Source of the DNA: Bacillota bacterium
GTDB lineage: Bacteria > Bacillota > Clostridia > Peptostreptococcales > Anaerovoracaceae
NCBI GenBank assembly: GCA_017394515.1
Contig: JAFPXY010000014.1
Coordinates: 1 to 64,000, forward strand
Direction: 5' to 3'
DNA: 64,000 bases
Shown here: piece by piece, positions 33,998 through 41,680 of the stretch
How the letters are laid out: the number at the start of each line of letters is the position of its first letter
Position numbering within the stretch: position 1 is the first letter of the stretch
Notes under the pieces: model-generated
What the model was told of the DNA's origin: nothing
Database searches by the model: none
Seen by the model: only the letters and a program-made list of their open reading frames with translations
Position numbers and translations under genes: made by a program

Positions 33998-35404
33998 ATG
34001 GAACAGAAAATTTTTGAGAACAGAGTTGAAGTCATAAGATATCAGGTCTTAAGGGAAATGGCCCGCCATGCTTGGGAGGGTCACGACGCCTTTACGGCCT
34101 TTAATGAAATAGCAAACGTAGTGGCTAAGAGAGGCGAACCTCCCATGAGCTGCTGCATCTATAAGGACAGAGCCATCATCGCTGAACGCATGAGAATAGG
34201 TCTCGGCGAATTTCACGGATCTAAGGATACGGTCCAGGTGGTATCCATCGCCTGCGATGAATGTCCCAAGTCCGGTCACATGGTCACCGATATCTGCAGA
34301 GGCTGCGTAGCTCATAACTGCAGAGAAGTCTGCCCCAGAAAGGCTATCGTCATCGACGGACGCGGCTATGCCCACATCGACAAGGACCGCTGCGTGGAAT
34401 GCGGCCGCTGTGCCACCGCCTGTAAATATAACGCCATCATCAACATGCACCGCCCCTGCGAGAGAGTTTGTCCCACCGGAGCAATCAGCATGGATGAAGA
34501 CGGTTCAGCCTGCATCGATCAGGAGAAATGCATCGTCTGCGGTGCCTGCGTTTATGAGTGCCCCTTCGGTGCGGTAAACGATATTTCAGGCATCATAAGA
34601 GTTGTAGACGCCATCAAGGATAAGAAGGAAGACCAGAAGATCTTCGCCGTAGTCGCACCTGCTGTAGCAGTCCAGTTCCCTGGCACCACCGTAGGCCAGG
34701 TCTTCAGCGCCATCAAGGCTCTGGGCTTTGACGGAGTCTATGAAGTCGCCATGGGAGCTGACGAGACCGCTCTTACGGAGGCAGCTGAACTCAAAGAGAA
34801 AGGTTTCCTGACCTCATCCTGCTGCCCGGCCTTCGTAGAATATGTGAATGTGGAATTCCCCGAACTCAACGACCACGTGTCCTCCACCCTTTCACCCATG
34901 GCACTTACAGGACGCGCCATCAAGAAGAAATATCCTGATTCAAAGATATATTTCATCGGCCCCTGCATCGCAAAAAAATACGAGTGCAAGACCGATCGTG
35001 CTGAGCCCTATATCGATAGAGTCCTGACCTTCCTCGAACTCATGGCTCTTCTTGACAGCCGCGATATCGACATAGCTTCCATGCCGGAAATGGAGCTTCA
35101 GGACGCCTCCGCCTACGGCAGAGGTTTCGCCAAGTCCGGCGGAGTCACACGCGCCATAGAAGAAGCCATCAAGGAACTCGATATGGAAGACTTTGAGTTC
35201 AAACCGGTCATCTGTAACGGCGTTAATGAATGCCGTACCGCCCTCCTTAGAGCTAAGGCCGGCAAACTCAACGGCAACTTTATCGAAGGCATGATCTGTG
35301 AAGGCGGCTGCATCAAGGGTAACGGCACTCTGGTCAACAAAAAGAACACCGACCTTCACATCGACGACTACTGCTCTTCAGCTATCAAACAAACCCTTAA
35401 ATAA
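33998..35404 (+). CDS. Monomeric [FeFe] hydrogenase (group B-like)
   Basis: It reduces protons with ferredoxin electrons, or oxidises H2, in the cytosol. I start at 33998 (AAGGAG 7 nt upstream), giving 468 residues. The N-terminus has a Cys cluster CDECPKSG...CRGCVAHNCREVCP (about 86-110). Two ferredoxin [4Fe-4S] motifs follow: CVECGRCATACKY (about 131) and CIVCGACVYECPFG (about 178). The H-domain keeps all four H-cluster cysteines: SCCPAF (about 274), GPCIAKKYE (about 320) and CEGGCIKGNG (about 434). The L2 motif starts with Gly rather than the Met of CpI-type enzymes, which points to group B or a related branch rather than group A. No maturase genes (hydEFG) are in the window. Confidence 0.9.
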   Translation: MEQKIFENRVEVIRYQVLREMARHAWEGHDAFTAFNEIANVVAKRGEPPMSCCIYKDRAIIAERMRIGLGEFHGSKDTVQVVSIACDECPKSGHMVTDICRGCVAHNCREVCPRKAIVIDGRGYAHIDKDRCVECGRCATACKYNAIINMHRPCERVCPTGAISMDEDGSACIDQEKCIVCGACVYECPFGAVNDISGIIRVVDAIKDKKEDQKIFAVVAPAVAVQFPGTTVGQVFSAIKALGFDGVYEVAMGADETALTEAAELKEKGFLTSSCCPAFVEYVNVEFPELNDHVSSTLSPMALTGRAIKKKYPDSKIYFIGPCIAKKYECKTDRAEPYIDRVLTFLELMALLDSRDIDIASMPEMELQDASAYGRGFAKSGGVTRAIEEAIKELDMEDFEFKPVICNGVNECRTALLRAKAGKLNGNFIEGMICEGGCIKGNGTLVNKKNTDLHIDDYCSSAIKQTLK

Positions 35405-35407
35405 ACC

Positions 35408-35440
35408 AAAGGGGCCGTCTCATTGATAGCCCCCTTTTTT
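35408..35440 (+). terminator. Terminator of the hydrogenase gene
   Basis: AAAGGGGC and GCCCCCTTT form a stem with one bulge around a loop containing GTCTCATTGA, ending in a T6 run. A closely similar hairpin (35934-35970) closes the other side of the repeat-rich gap. Confidence 0.8.
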
Positions 35441-35471
35441 GATGTATCGGTCAAGAGGTGTCGCAGCAGAA

Positions 35472-35559
35472 TAGGATAAAAACTCTGTTATAGCCAGTTT
35501 TATCCTACATGGCTGAAAGGCCATAGGATAAAAATGGCATTTGGACTATATTTATCCTA
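35472..35559. repeat. Inverted half-site block A1-A2 (two 36-nt units)
   Basis: Four 10-nt half-sites alternate in orientation. TAGGATAAAA occurs at 35472-35481 and 35524-35533. Its complement TTTTATCCTA occurs at 35498-35507, and ATTTATCCTA at 35550-35559. All three gaps are exactly 16 nt and differ in sequence, so the period is 26 bp. As units these are 36-nt inverted repeats (10-16-10). No ORF covers them. Confidence 0.9.
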
Positions 35560-35586
35560 CATGTCTTTTGGACATATGCTGTAGGG
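35556..35586. repeat. Small imperfect hairpin after unit A2
   Basis: CCTACA and TGTAGG enclose a nested TGTC/GACA pair (the TGTC..GACA part has a 5-nt loop). It shares its first bases with the last half-site of A2. The 10-mer GTCTTTTGGA inside it recurs at about 35682. Confidence 0.5.
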
Positions 35587-35629
35587 AGGCGATATTGTAA
35601 GGCAAGGTATTGAAATTTGGACAAAAATT

Positions 35630-35663
35630 GCTGGGTTAGCAGGTGCTAACAGCTATTTTTTGA
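35630..35663 (+). terminator. Terminator-like hairpin inside the repeat region
   Basis: GTTAGCA (35635-35641) and TGCTAAC (35644-35650), extended by outer GCTG/CAGC with a bulge, are followed by TATTTTTT on the plus strand. It could end a short plus-strand transcript covering block A1-A2. Confidence 0.55.
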
Positions 35664-35735
35664 ACGAATTTATGCTTAAACTGTCTTTTGGAGGATGATC
35701 TCAGGAAGTGACAGACGATCTTCTAAAAAACAAGA

Positions 35736-35823
35736 TAGGATAAAAATAGCCAAAACAGGATTTGTATCCTAGTGGGATTTTTTGTGGTAGGATAAAAATG
35801 CTTAAATGAAGAGTTTTATCCTA
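35736..35823. repeat. Inverted half-site block A3-A4 (two 36-nt units)
   Basis: TAGGATAAAA occurs at 35736-35745 and 35788-35797; TTGTATCCTA at 35762-35771 (one mismatch) and TTTTATCCTA at 35814-35823. The three gaps are again exactly 16 nt. The block repeats the layout of A1-A2 (52-bp unit spacing) with unrelated gap sequences. Confidence 0.9.
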
Positions 35824-35826
35824 GGT

Positions 35827-35914
35827 ACGGCCTAAAAGGACAATAAATCGTAAGTAGGCCGTGCGAGTTTTTTGCATGACGGCCTAAACCTCAAGAATCA
35901 CAAGATTAGGCCGT
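35827..35914. repeat. Inverted half-site block B1-B2 (two 36-nt units, different half-site)
   Basis: Three bases after block A4, a second half-site sequence takes the same layout. ACGGCCTAAA occurs at 35827-35836 and 35879-35888; AGTAGGCCGT at 35853-35862 and ATTAGGCCGT at 35905-35914. All three gaps are 16 nt. The spacing is conserved while the half-site sequence has changed completely. Confidence 0.88.
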
Positions 35915-35933
35915 ATCACCATACTTATTACCA

Positions 35934-35970
35934 AATTAAAGGAGCCATCTCATTGTGAGACAGCCCCTTG
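35934..35970 (-). terminator. Terminator of the flavoprotein gene
   Basis: On the minus strand AAGGGGCTGTCTCA and TGAGATGGCTCCTT can pair over 14 positions with three G-U wobbles and a 3-nt loop, followed by a T-rich stretch. It resembles the hydrogenase terminator at 35408-35440. Confidence 0.65.
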
Positions 35971-35991
35971 TTTTGCCATTATTTATTAAAT

Positions 35992-36507
35992 TTACAGTGA
36001 AAGGCCGAAGTCTCTTAATTCCTTAAGCTTAGCTTCGGACTTGTTCTCATCTCCATTGGCGGTGATGATTCCCATGTTTGTAGCTCCGAAGAATCTAAGA
36101 ATGGACTTGTATTCGCTGATGGGAGCATCGTATACTCCGGGGGAACCGGAGCTTAAGAACATGGCATACTTGGTAGCTGCCGGTTTGCCGATGGCATAGA
36201 ATCTGGTGATGAGTGACATCATGTGACCGGAGAATCCCCAGTAATAGATGGGGCTGGCGATAACGATCATTTCAGCCCACTGTGTGAGTACAGGATAGAT
36301 CTTCTGCATGTCATCCTGCTGCACGCACTTGCCCTCACCCTTGGCATGGCAGTACTCGCATCCCAGGCAGCCTGTGATCTTCATCTTTGCGATGTCTATC
36401 ATCTCGACTTCGTGTCCTTTTGCTCTTGCTCCTTCCATAAAAGCTTCGCAATGTGCCTTGGTGTTGGAATTAGCTCTTGGACTTCCGTTCAAAACTAAAA
36501 TATTCAT
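35992..36507 (-). CDS. Flavodoxin-fold NAD(P)H-dependent FMN reductase / iron-sulfur flavoprotein type
   Basis: The 171-residue protein begins MNILVLNGSPRANSNT, the FMN-phosphate loop of this family. It carries a Cys cluster CLGCEYCHAKGEGKC (about 46-60) like that of archaeal/clostridial iron-sulfur flavoproteins, then ASPIYYWGFSG (about 85-95). The ATG at 36505-36507 is preferred to the in-frame TTG two codons upstream because GGAGG lies 7 nt before it. The electron donor and acceptor are unknown. It stands alone on the minus strand after the repeat-rich gap. Confidence 0.87.
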   Translation of the reverse strand: MNILVLNGSPRANSNTKAHCEAFMEGARAKGHEVEMIDIAKMKITGCLGCEYCHAKGEGKCVQQDDMQKIYPVLTQWAEMIVIASPIYYWGFSGHMMSLITRFYAIGKPAATKYAMFLSSGSPGVYDAPISEYKSILRFFGATNMGIITANGDENKSEAKLKELRDFGLSL

Positions 36508-36562
36508 ACACAAACCTCCATGTGTTTTAAATTGGCGGAAACGCTCCGCAGGGCGACCCTAA

Positions 36563-36901
36563 TTATTTCACATTCGGAAGGACTCCGAAGAACACGAAAT
36601 CCTCATCGAATTCGTTGACTAATGAATGTTTCCCTTCATTGGGACAGTATGCTACCATTCCCGGCTCCAATAAGGTCTTGGAGTCCTCGGTCACTTCATA
36701 AGCCTTGCCGCTTATAATGTAGCAGACTTCGTAGTTAGCAGTATGCTGATGGAGACCGATGGAACATCCGGGCGGAATGGTATTTATGATGATGCCTCCC
36801 ATGCCATCTTCAGGTTCAACCCTTTTGGTGAACACGTGGCCTTCACCGTCTCTCATGTGCTCGACTTTTTTTGCTTCTAATTCTCTGAAATCGTAAACCA
36901 T
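36563..36901 (-). CDS. Small cupin-domain protein
   Basis: The 112-residue protein is a single cupin barrel. Metal-binding motif 1 lies in GCSIGLHQHTANYEVCYIIS (about 55-74) and motif 2 around PGMVAYCPNEGKHSL (about 83-97). The family includes sugar isomerases, dioxygenases and ligand sensors; nothing here decides between them. It has a plausible ribosome site (GGAGGT) upstream of the ATG and is followed by a 55-bp gap before the flavoprotein gene. Confidence 0.82.
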   Translation of the reverse strand: MVYDFRELEAKKVEHMRDGEGHVFTKRVEPEDGMGGIIINTIPPGCSIGLHQHTANYEVCYIISGKAYEVTEDSKTLLEPGMVAYCPNEGKHSLVNEFDEDFVFFGVLPNVK

Positions 36902-36917
36902 AAGTTACCTCCATGAT

Positions 36918-37751
36918 CTATTGTTTATCTTGAAGCGCCTTGTTAAGGGCTCCTCCGAAGAAAAGTATCATAATTATTATCCTGATCCACAGAAGTGCCA
37001 GGAACAGTGATGCCAGGGATCCGTACAGGCTCGATGCGTGGTAGAACCTGGGAATGAAGAAGGCGAAGAGTTCTGTGAATACGATCCAGCCAACTACGCA
37101 AAAAATCGTACCCGGCAGCATGCTCTTAAGGCTGTGCTTCTGTGCCGGAAGATAGGCGTAGATGAAAAGGATCACTATTAAAGCAGCCAGGATTATGATG
37201 ATCAAGCTCAGATCCAGTATGGAAGAAAGCAGTGAGTCTATGCTTTCAAGTCCGATCCTTTCCATAATGTTATTTATCACGCCCTTTATGGATTCTCCCA
37301 GTACCTCAAACACCAGGAGCGCAGGGAAAAGCACCACCAGAAGAAGCGTGCACACAAGTCTTTTGATGATGTTAAGTATGCCCTTCCCGGTCTGAGAGCC
37401 ATCTAGCTTGTTCAAACCTGCCTGAATGGCTGCAACGCCTTGTGACGCTGACCACAAAGTGGTTAAAGCCGCTACTCCAGCCAGGATTCCGCCTGATTGG
37501 TTCTTCAGGTTTACGATCATGGCTTCTACAAGTTCTTTCAGGGAATCCAAGTCAGGAAGGATCTTGAAAAATATCTCAGCCACATCCTTAGGAGAATATC
37601 CGGGAAGCATATTCACAATGGCAATTATCAGCATTATAAAGGGAAAAGCTGCCGTAATGATGAACAGCGTTGCGTTCCCCGAGTAAACTGTCATTTCACC
37701 CTCGTTGAAATACTTTAAAGTTTTAAGTCCGAGTTCCTTATATTTTTGCAT
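36918..37751 (-). CDS. YihY/virulence factor BrkB family membrane protein
   Basis: The 277-residue protein has about six hydrophobic helices and family features GNATLFIITAAFPFIMLIIA (about 24-43), TLWSASQGVAAIQAGLN (about 98-114) and the C-terminal YGSLASLFLALLWI. The family was once annotated as RNase BN, which is no longer accepted; its function is unknown, with transport suggested. It starts one base before the rnhB stop region on the same strand and is the last gene of the 45-37 kb minus-strand series. Confidence 0.85.
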   Translation of the reverse strand: MQKYKELGLKTLKYFNEGEMTVYSGNATLFIITAAFPFIMLIIAIVNMLPGYSPKDVAEIFFKILPDLDSLKELVEAMIVNLKNQSGGILAGVAALTTLWSASQGVAAIQAGLNKLDGSQTGKGILNIIKRLVCTLLLVVLFPALLVFEVLGESIKGVINNIMERIGLESIDSLLSSILDLSLIIIILAALIVILFIYAYLPAQKHSLKSMLPGTIFCVVGWIVFTELFAFFIPRFYHASSLYGSLASLFLALLWIRIIIMILFFGGALNKALQDKQ

Positions 37752-38411
37752 TTATACGTAGCCTTTCAAAAAACTCTTCCTATGAATGGGCGTAATGCCA
37801 TGGGCTTTTATTCCCTCGTAATGCTTCTTTGTGCCATATCCCATGTTGGACTCAAAGCCATACCAGGGGTATTCTTCAGCGTAAGCCATCATCATCCTAT
37901 CCCTGGTGACTTTGGCCACGATGGAGGCTGCCGCTATGCTCAGACTGGTGGCGTCGCCCTTGATGATGTTTGTCTGGCTCTGGCTTATGCCGGTCAACTT
38001 GACTGCATCGATGAGTACATGCTCCAGAGGGCCTAAATCGCGCTTTTGAAGCATTTTATCTGCCTTCTCGATAGATTGAGCCATGGCACGCTTAGTAGCC
38101 TCTAAAATGTTGATTTCATCGATGACTTCATTGTCGCACATGCCGATACCTACGGCCATAGCTTTGTCCATGATCTGGTCATAGAGTTCCTCACGTTTCT
38201 TTAGACTCAGTTTCTTTGAATCATCCACACCCAGCACATCGAAGTCTTCCGGAAGCACTACGCAGGCTGTGACCACAGGTCCTGCTAAAGGGCCCCTTCC
38301 CACTTCGTCGACTCCGCCGATATTACCGTAAGCGTGTCTGTACTGAGCGTCATAGGCAGACATTTCGGCGTGACGGGCTTTTAACTTTTCTTCGCGTTCT
38401 GCTTTAGTCAT
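37752..38411 (-). CDS. rnhB: Ribonuclease HII
   Basis: It cleaves RNA in RNA-DNA hybrids and starts ribonucleotide excision. The 219-residue protein has the signature GGVDEVGRGPLAGPVV (about 32-47) with the first catalytic Asp-Glu. It also has the later acidic residues in HVLIDAVKLTG (about 130-140) and ATSLSIAAASIVAKVTRD (about 150-167). An N-terminal extension of about 30 charged residues is common in Firmicutes. It is one base from rbgA upstream and adjoins the YihY gene downstream. rbgA-rnhB is a conserved pair in Firmicutes. Confidence 0.95.
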   Translation of the reverse strand: MTKAEREEKLKARHAEMSAYDAQYRHAYGNIGGVDEVGRGPLAGPVVTACVVLPEDFDVLGVDDSKKLSLKKREELYDQIMDKAMAVGIGMCDNEVIDEINILEATKRAMAQSIEKADKMLQKRDLGPLEHVLIDAVKLTGISQSQTNIIKGDATSLSIAAASIVAKVTRDRMMMAYAEEYPWYGFESNMGYGTKKHYEGIKAHGITPIHRKSFLKGYV

Positions 38412-38412
38412 G

Positions 38413-39309
38413 TCATATCTTCTCCAGAGTTATCTTTCCTATGGCTGCAGATCTGAACTCATCGAGAACGGTCTTGGCTGTTCTTTCATAATCTATGCGC
38501 TTGCCCGGCAATATGAAGCCTCTCTTCTTAGCGATGGCTTCCATGTTAGCAAGAGCTGCCTCCTGCTCGCCGTCGATCTCGCGCTCGAAGGTCTCCGAAT
38601 AGTCTCCGTCCTTTAAGATATCATCCAGTTTATATCTCGATATCAGAAGTTCCGGATATTCTCTCATGAGCACCTTGATGAGTTCCAGAGCAAGTTCAGA
38701 GAGATCCATGATCTCATCCTTGATGGATCCGCAGAAAGCCAGATTCAAGCCAACTTCAGGATCCTCGAACTTGGGCCAGAGGATACCCGGAGTATCCAGG
38801 AGCTGCATGCCGTTATCTACAGAAAGCCACTGCTTACCTTTGGTGACGCCGGGTTTGTCGCCTGTCTTGGCGGACTTGCGGCCTGTCATGCGATTGATCA
38901 GAGATGACTTTCCCACATTGGGAACGCCAACGATCATCATTCTTAAGGGCTTCTTCAGAGCCTTGTCGCGGTTCTTTTCGTCCTGGAGTTTTTCAAGCAT
39001 TTTGAAGAGCTCCTTGACGCCTTCGCCACGATTGGCATTCATCTTTAAGACCAGGTTCCCCTGAGATCTGAAATGGTCAGCCCAGGCGTTATTTGCTCTG
39101 TCATCTGACAAGTCACTTTTATTCAGTATTATTATTCTTTTTTTAGTCTGGATCAGCTCATCTATGATGGGATTTCTGGAAGATCTGGGGATTCTGGAAT
39201 CGATGACTTCGATAACCAGATCCACCATCTTCAGGTTCTCCTGGATGAGCTCCCGGGTCTTTTTCATATGGCCCGGGTACCAGTTTATATTCTTAATATC
39301 TCCACTCAT
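38413..39309 (-). CDS. rbgA: Ribosome biogenesis GTPase RbgA (YlqF)
   Basis: This circularly permuted GTPase is needed for late 50S assembly. The 298-residue protein starts with NWYPGHMKKTRELI and shows the permuted order of motifs: G4 ILNKSDLSD (about 56-64), then G1 GVPNVGKSSLINRM (about 127-140) and G3 LLDTPGILWP (about 169-178). A C-terminal helical domain follows. It overlaps the upstream membrane-protein gene by 17 bp and is one base before rnhB. Confidence 0.95.
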   Translation of the reverse strand: MSGDIKNINWYPGHMKKTRELIQENLKMVDLVIEVIDSRIPRSSRNPIIDELIQTKKRIIILNKSDLSDDRANNAWADHFRSQGNLVLKMNANRGEGVKELFKMLEKLQDEKNRDKALKKPLRMMIVGVPNVGKSSLINRMTGRKSAKTGDKPGVTKGKQWLSVDNGMQLLDTPGILWPKFEDPEVGLNLAFCGSIKDEIMDLSELALELIKVLMREYPELLISRYKLDDILKDGDYSETFEREIDGEQEAALANMEAIAKKRGFILPGKRIDYERTAKTVLDEFRSAAIGKITLEKI

Positions 39310-40180
39310 CGCTGTCTTCCGGTTTAATATTATATGTGCTTCTTCCGATAATCAGATCATATACGTACTCAGTTCCGTCAGGGGCCTTGAGTACACACTG
39401 AGTTTCGCCCAGCTTAACGAATATAACGTGTAACTTGTAACAATCAAACTGAGGTTCATAGAGTATCTCACAGGTGCCGTAAGACGGATCAACGAATTCA
39501 GCTGTATATGTTTCATCAAAATCAGGGTTGCCTTCTCCGGACAAAAGCAAATCTGTCTCATAGTAATTCTGTCCCTGAGTGAAGGCAATGACCGTCATAA
39601 CGATAATGATGATGATGGCGATGATCAGAGCTATTTTCCTGATCTTCTTATCCTTGAAGATGTAGAGGCCGAAGAGAATGATCACCACGACGCAGAAGAT
39701 CGCGCTCAAAAGATGATGCGGGAAGTAAGTCCAGCATTCTCTGAGGAATCCCATGTAGTGGTACCCCAGGAAGATCATCATAGGTACGATTATGAACAGT
39801 CCCCACCATTTGTCCTTCTTGAGCCAGTATCCTATATAGCCCATAGGTATGGTTAACAGAGTCCATTTAAACCAGCCCGGGTAATACTGGAAGATTCCCC
39901 AACCAAGTTCACTGACGGGCACCTGCACCAGGTAAACCAGCGGCTGACTTATGAGGAAGAAGATGAAGCACTTGAGCGCAGAATCCAGATTGGACTTGCT
40001 GTTCATGATTATGATGGTTCCGAATAAGATCCACCACTCGAAAGTAATGCTTATGTCAGCAAAAGATGTGTCCCTTGCCTGAGGTATCTGCGCCACAACT
40101 CCGGTGTAAATGCCTGCGATTATAGCAAAAATTATGAGTTTAGGCCAGGTGAGATTCAACTCACCGAATAATTTTTTCAT
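39293..40180 (-). CDS. Uncharacterised multi-pass membrane protein with C-terminal soluble domain
   Basis: I do not recognise this 295-residue protein. It has about six or seven hydrophobic segments between residues 10 and 215, the last flanked by Lys-rich loops (KDKKIRKIA). A C-terminal domain of about 75 residues (from TQGQNYYETD) is rich in Tyr, Asp and Glu and probably lies outside the cell. Its 3' end overlaps rbgA by 17 bp, and it is 12 bp after the CmpB-type gene, so it is part of the same transcript. No catalytic motif is visible. Confidence 0.75.
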   Translation of the reverse strand: MKKLFGELNLTWPKLIIFAIIAGIYTGVVAQIPQARDTSFADISITFEWWILFGTIIIMNSKSNLDSALKCFIFFLISQPLVYLVQVPVSELGWGIFQYYPGWFKWTLLTIPMGYIGYWLKKDKWWGLFIIVPMMIFLGYHYMGFLRECWTYFPHHLLSAIFCVVVIILFGLYIFKDKKIRKIALIIAIIIIIVMTVIAFTQGQNYYETDLLLSGEGNPDFDETYTAEFVDPSYGTCEILYEPQFDCYKLHVIFVKLGETQCVLKAPDGTEYVYDLIIGRSTYNIKPEDSDEWRY

Positions 40181-40192
40181 TTAAGTTTCTTC

Positions 40193-41056
40193 TTAATATT
40201 TTATATTTTTGAAAACTGAGACCTTATCTCTGAGTTTTTCATATGCTTCAAGGTCTTCAGGTATCTCAGATACGAATTTCTTTATATTTTTGAGTTTGCT
40301 CTGCTGGAAGCCGTTGATCTTTGTTAGGAACTCCTCAGCAAGTTCTTCCCTTCTGAGCCTGTGTTCCTCATGAACTTCTTTGAGCTCTTCGCCGAGGATC
40401 TCCCTCTTCTCCCGCAGTTCTTCACGCTGTTCGCTGACAGCTGTCCTGATGGCCGTAGGAGCTTCAGAGATCTTAACATAGGTCTCCTGAGCGCGCTCGT
40501 TGAAATCTGCCTTATATTCTTCCATACGTTTAAGCAGTGCGTTCAAGCTTGCCTCTGTCAGGGCATAGTCAGCTCCGAAGATCGCAGCCAGAACCATGGC
40601 TAAACCTTCATAGACAAGACCAGGTATCTCAGTATGGAGACCGCTCATCCATGGTATGAGGACTTTTACGCAAAAAATCCCGGCCACACCGAAGCAGATG
40701 CTCACAGGTACGCAGATCCTGCCTTGGATGTTAAGAGGCATCTCCGAGTAATCCCACCATCTGGCGTGAAAACGTTTCTCCAAAACCCAGGATGTACCGA
40801 ATTCAGCCACGGCAGAACCGATATATGATATTACGAATATGGTGAGAAAAGACATGTTTTGGATGCCGCCCGGAAGCAGATGTCCGAAGACGATCTCAGC
40901 TGCCACTATACACGAACCGTAAATGGGACAATATGGTCCGAAGAGGAAGCCTCTGTCCTGCCAATGCTTTTCTTTAATGGTGCAGTAAATGGACTCCCAG
41001 ACCCAGCCCAGGAAGCTGTAAAACATGAATTCCACGAAATACTGAGCAAATATCAT
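40193..41056 (-). CDS. Putative ABC-transporter permease-like membrane protein (CmpB/PF06541 type)
   Basis: The 287-residue protein begins with the typical segment FVEFMFYSFLGWVWESIYCT and contains RGFLFGPYCPIYGSC and LEKRFHARWWDYSEMPLNI. These are hallmarks of the clostridial family annotated as putative ABC-transporter permease. About five membrane helices (residues 5-155) are followed by a long, highly charged C-terminal coiled coil (about 190-280). No ATPase partner is adjacent, so transport is not established. It overlaps the DUF3267-type gene by 4 bp. Confidence 0.8.
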   Translation of the reverse strand: MIFAQYFVEFMFYSFLGWVWESIYCTIKEKHWQDRGFLFGPYCPIYGSCIVAAEIVFGHLLPGGIQNMSFLTIFVISYIGSAVAEFGTSWVLEKRFHARWWDYSEMPLNIQGRICVPVSICFGVAGIFCVKVLIPWMSGLHTEIPGLVYEGLAMVLAAIFGADYALTEASLNALLKRMEEYKADFNERAQETYVKISEAPTAIRTAVSEQREELREKREILGEELKEVHEEHRLRREELAEEFLTKINGFQQSKLKNIKKFVSEIPEDLEAYEKLRDKVSVFKNIKY

Positions 41057-41670
41057 TTAGTCTCACCATTCGGTCTATACCAGTATGTATGCATGCCGCT
41101 CATGTATGTAATACCATCTGAAGGTACCTGAGTAGCACAGTGATAAACGTTCACATAGTCCCCTGCTCCCGAAGCAATGGCCATGACTCCGACAAATCCA
41201 AGAATTGTAAGATTAGGCCAAATCAGATACAGGATGAAAGGAATGAATCCGAATATTATGTTTGGGCAGAGACTCATCAAGATGAACTTCATCTTGGGCA
41301 TATCCTCGGTTCCCGCCACGAAAAGCATTCCCTGCTTCAGATTGTGGTAATAGTACACGTCCTCTTTAAACCAGATGGCGTGCAGCACCTCATGAGGTAT
41401 GAGGGTCAATAGGAAGATAGCCAGCGTAAGAAGGATATCAGAAAACTCGAAACTCATAGAAGTATAGCCGTGTTTTACATCCCACATTATCAGTCTGGCA
41501 TAGAACAGGACCAGCATCACTACCAGCAACACAAGGCTGATGATGGTGACCTGCTTGGAGAACTTCTTCATGTCCTCTGCTTCCTTAAAGGGAACGTAGC
41601 CCTCAGGATGCTCCCTCTGGGGCAAAGAATTCTCGTCACCGTTGTACATTCCTGCATTATGTAATCTCAT
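41053..41670 (-). CDS. DUF3267-type membrane metalloprotease-like protein
   Basis: The 205-residue membrane protein has the zincin motif LIPHEVLHAIWF (HEVLH, about residues 98-109) within one of about four hydrophobic segments, as in the DUF3267/YcgB-like group of putative metalloproteases. I start at the ATG 41668-41670 (MRLHNAGMYNG), which has AAGGAG 7 nt upstream. The upstream 15 codons lie between genes and look non-coding. It overlaps the CmpB-type gene by 4 bp and follows the E2-like gene by 10 bp. The substrate is unknown. Confidence 0.8.
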   Translation of the reverse strand: MRLHNAGMYNGDENSLPQREHPEGYVPFKEAEDMKKFSKQVTIISLVLLVVMLVLFYARLIMWDVKHGYTSMSFEFSDILLTLAIFLLTLIPHEVLHAIWFKEDVYYYHNLKQGMLFVAGTEDMPKMKFILMSLCPNIIFGFIPFILYLIWPNLTILGFVGVMAIASGAGDYVNVYHCATQVPSDGITYMSGMHTYWYRPNGETK

Positions 41671-41680
41671 ACAAATCTCC

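Noticed and set aside
35472..35914. Type III toxin-antitoxin RNA repeats
   Set aside because: ToxI-type antitoxins are direct repeats followed by a terminator and a ToxN-like gene. No such toxin ORF is adjacent; the nearest gene is a convergent flavoprotein gene.
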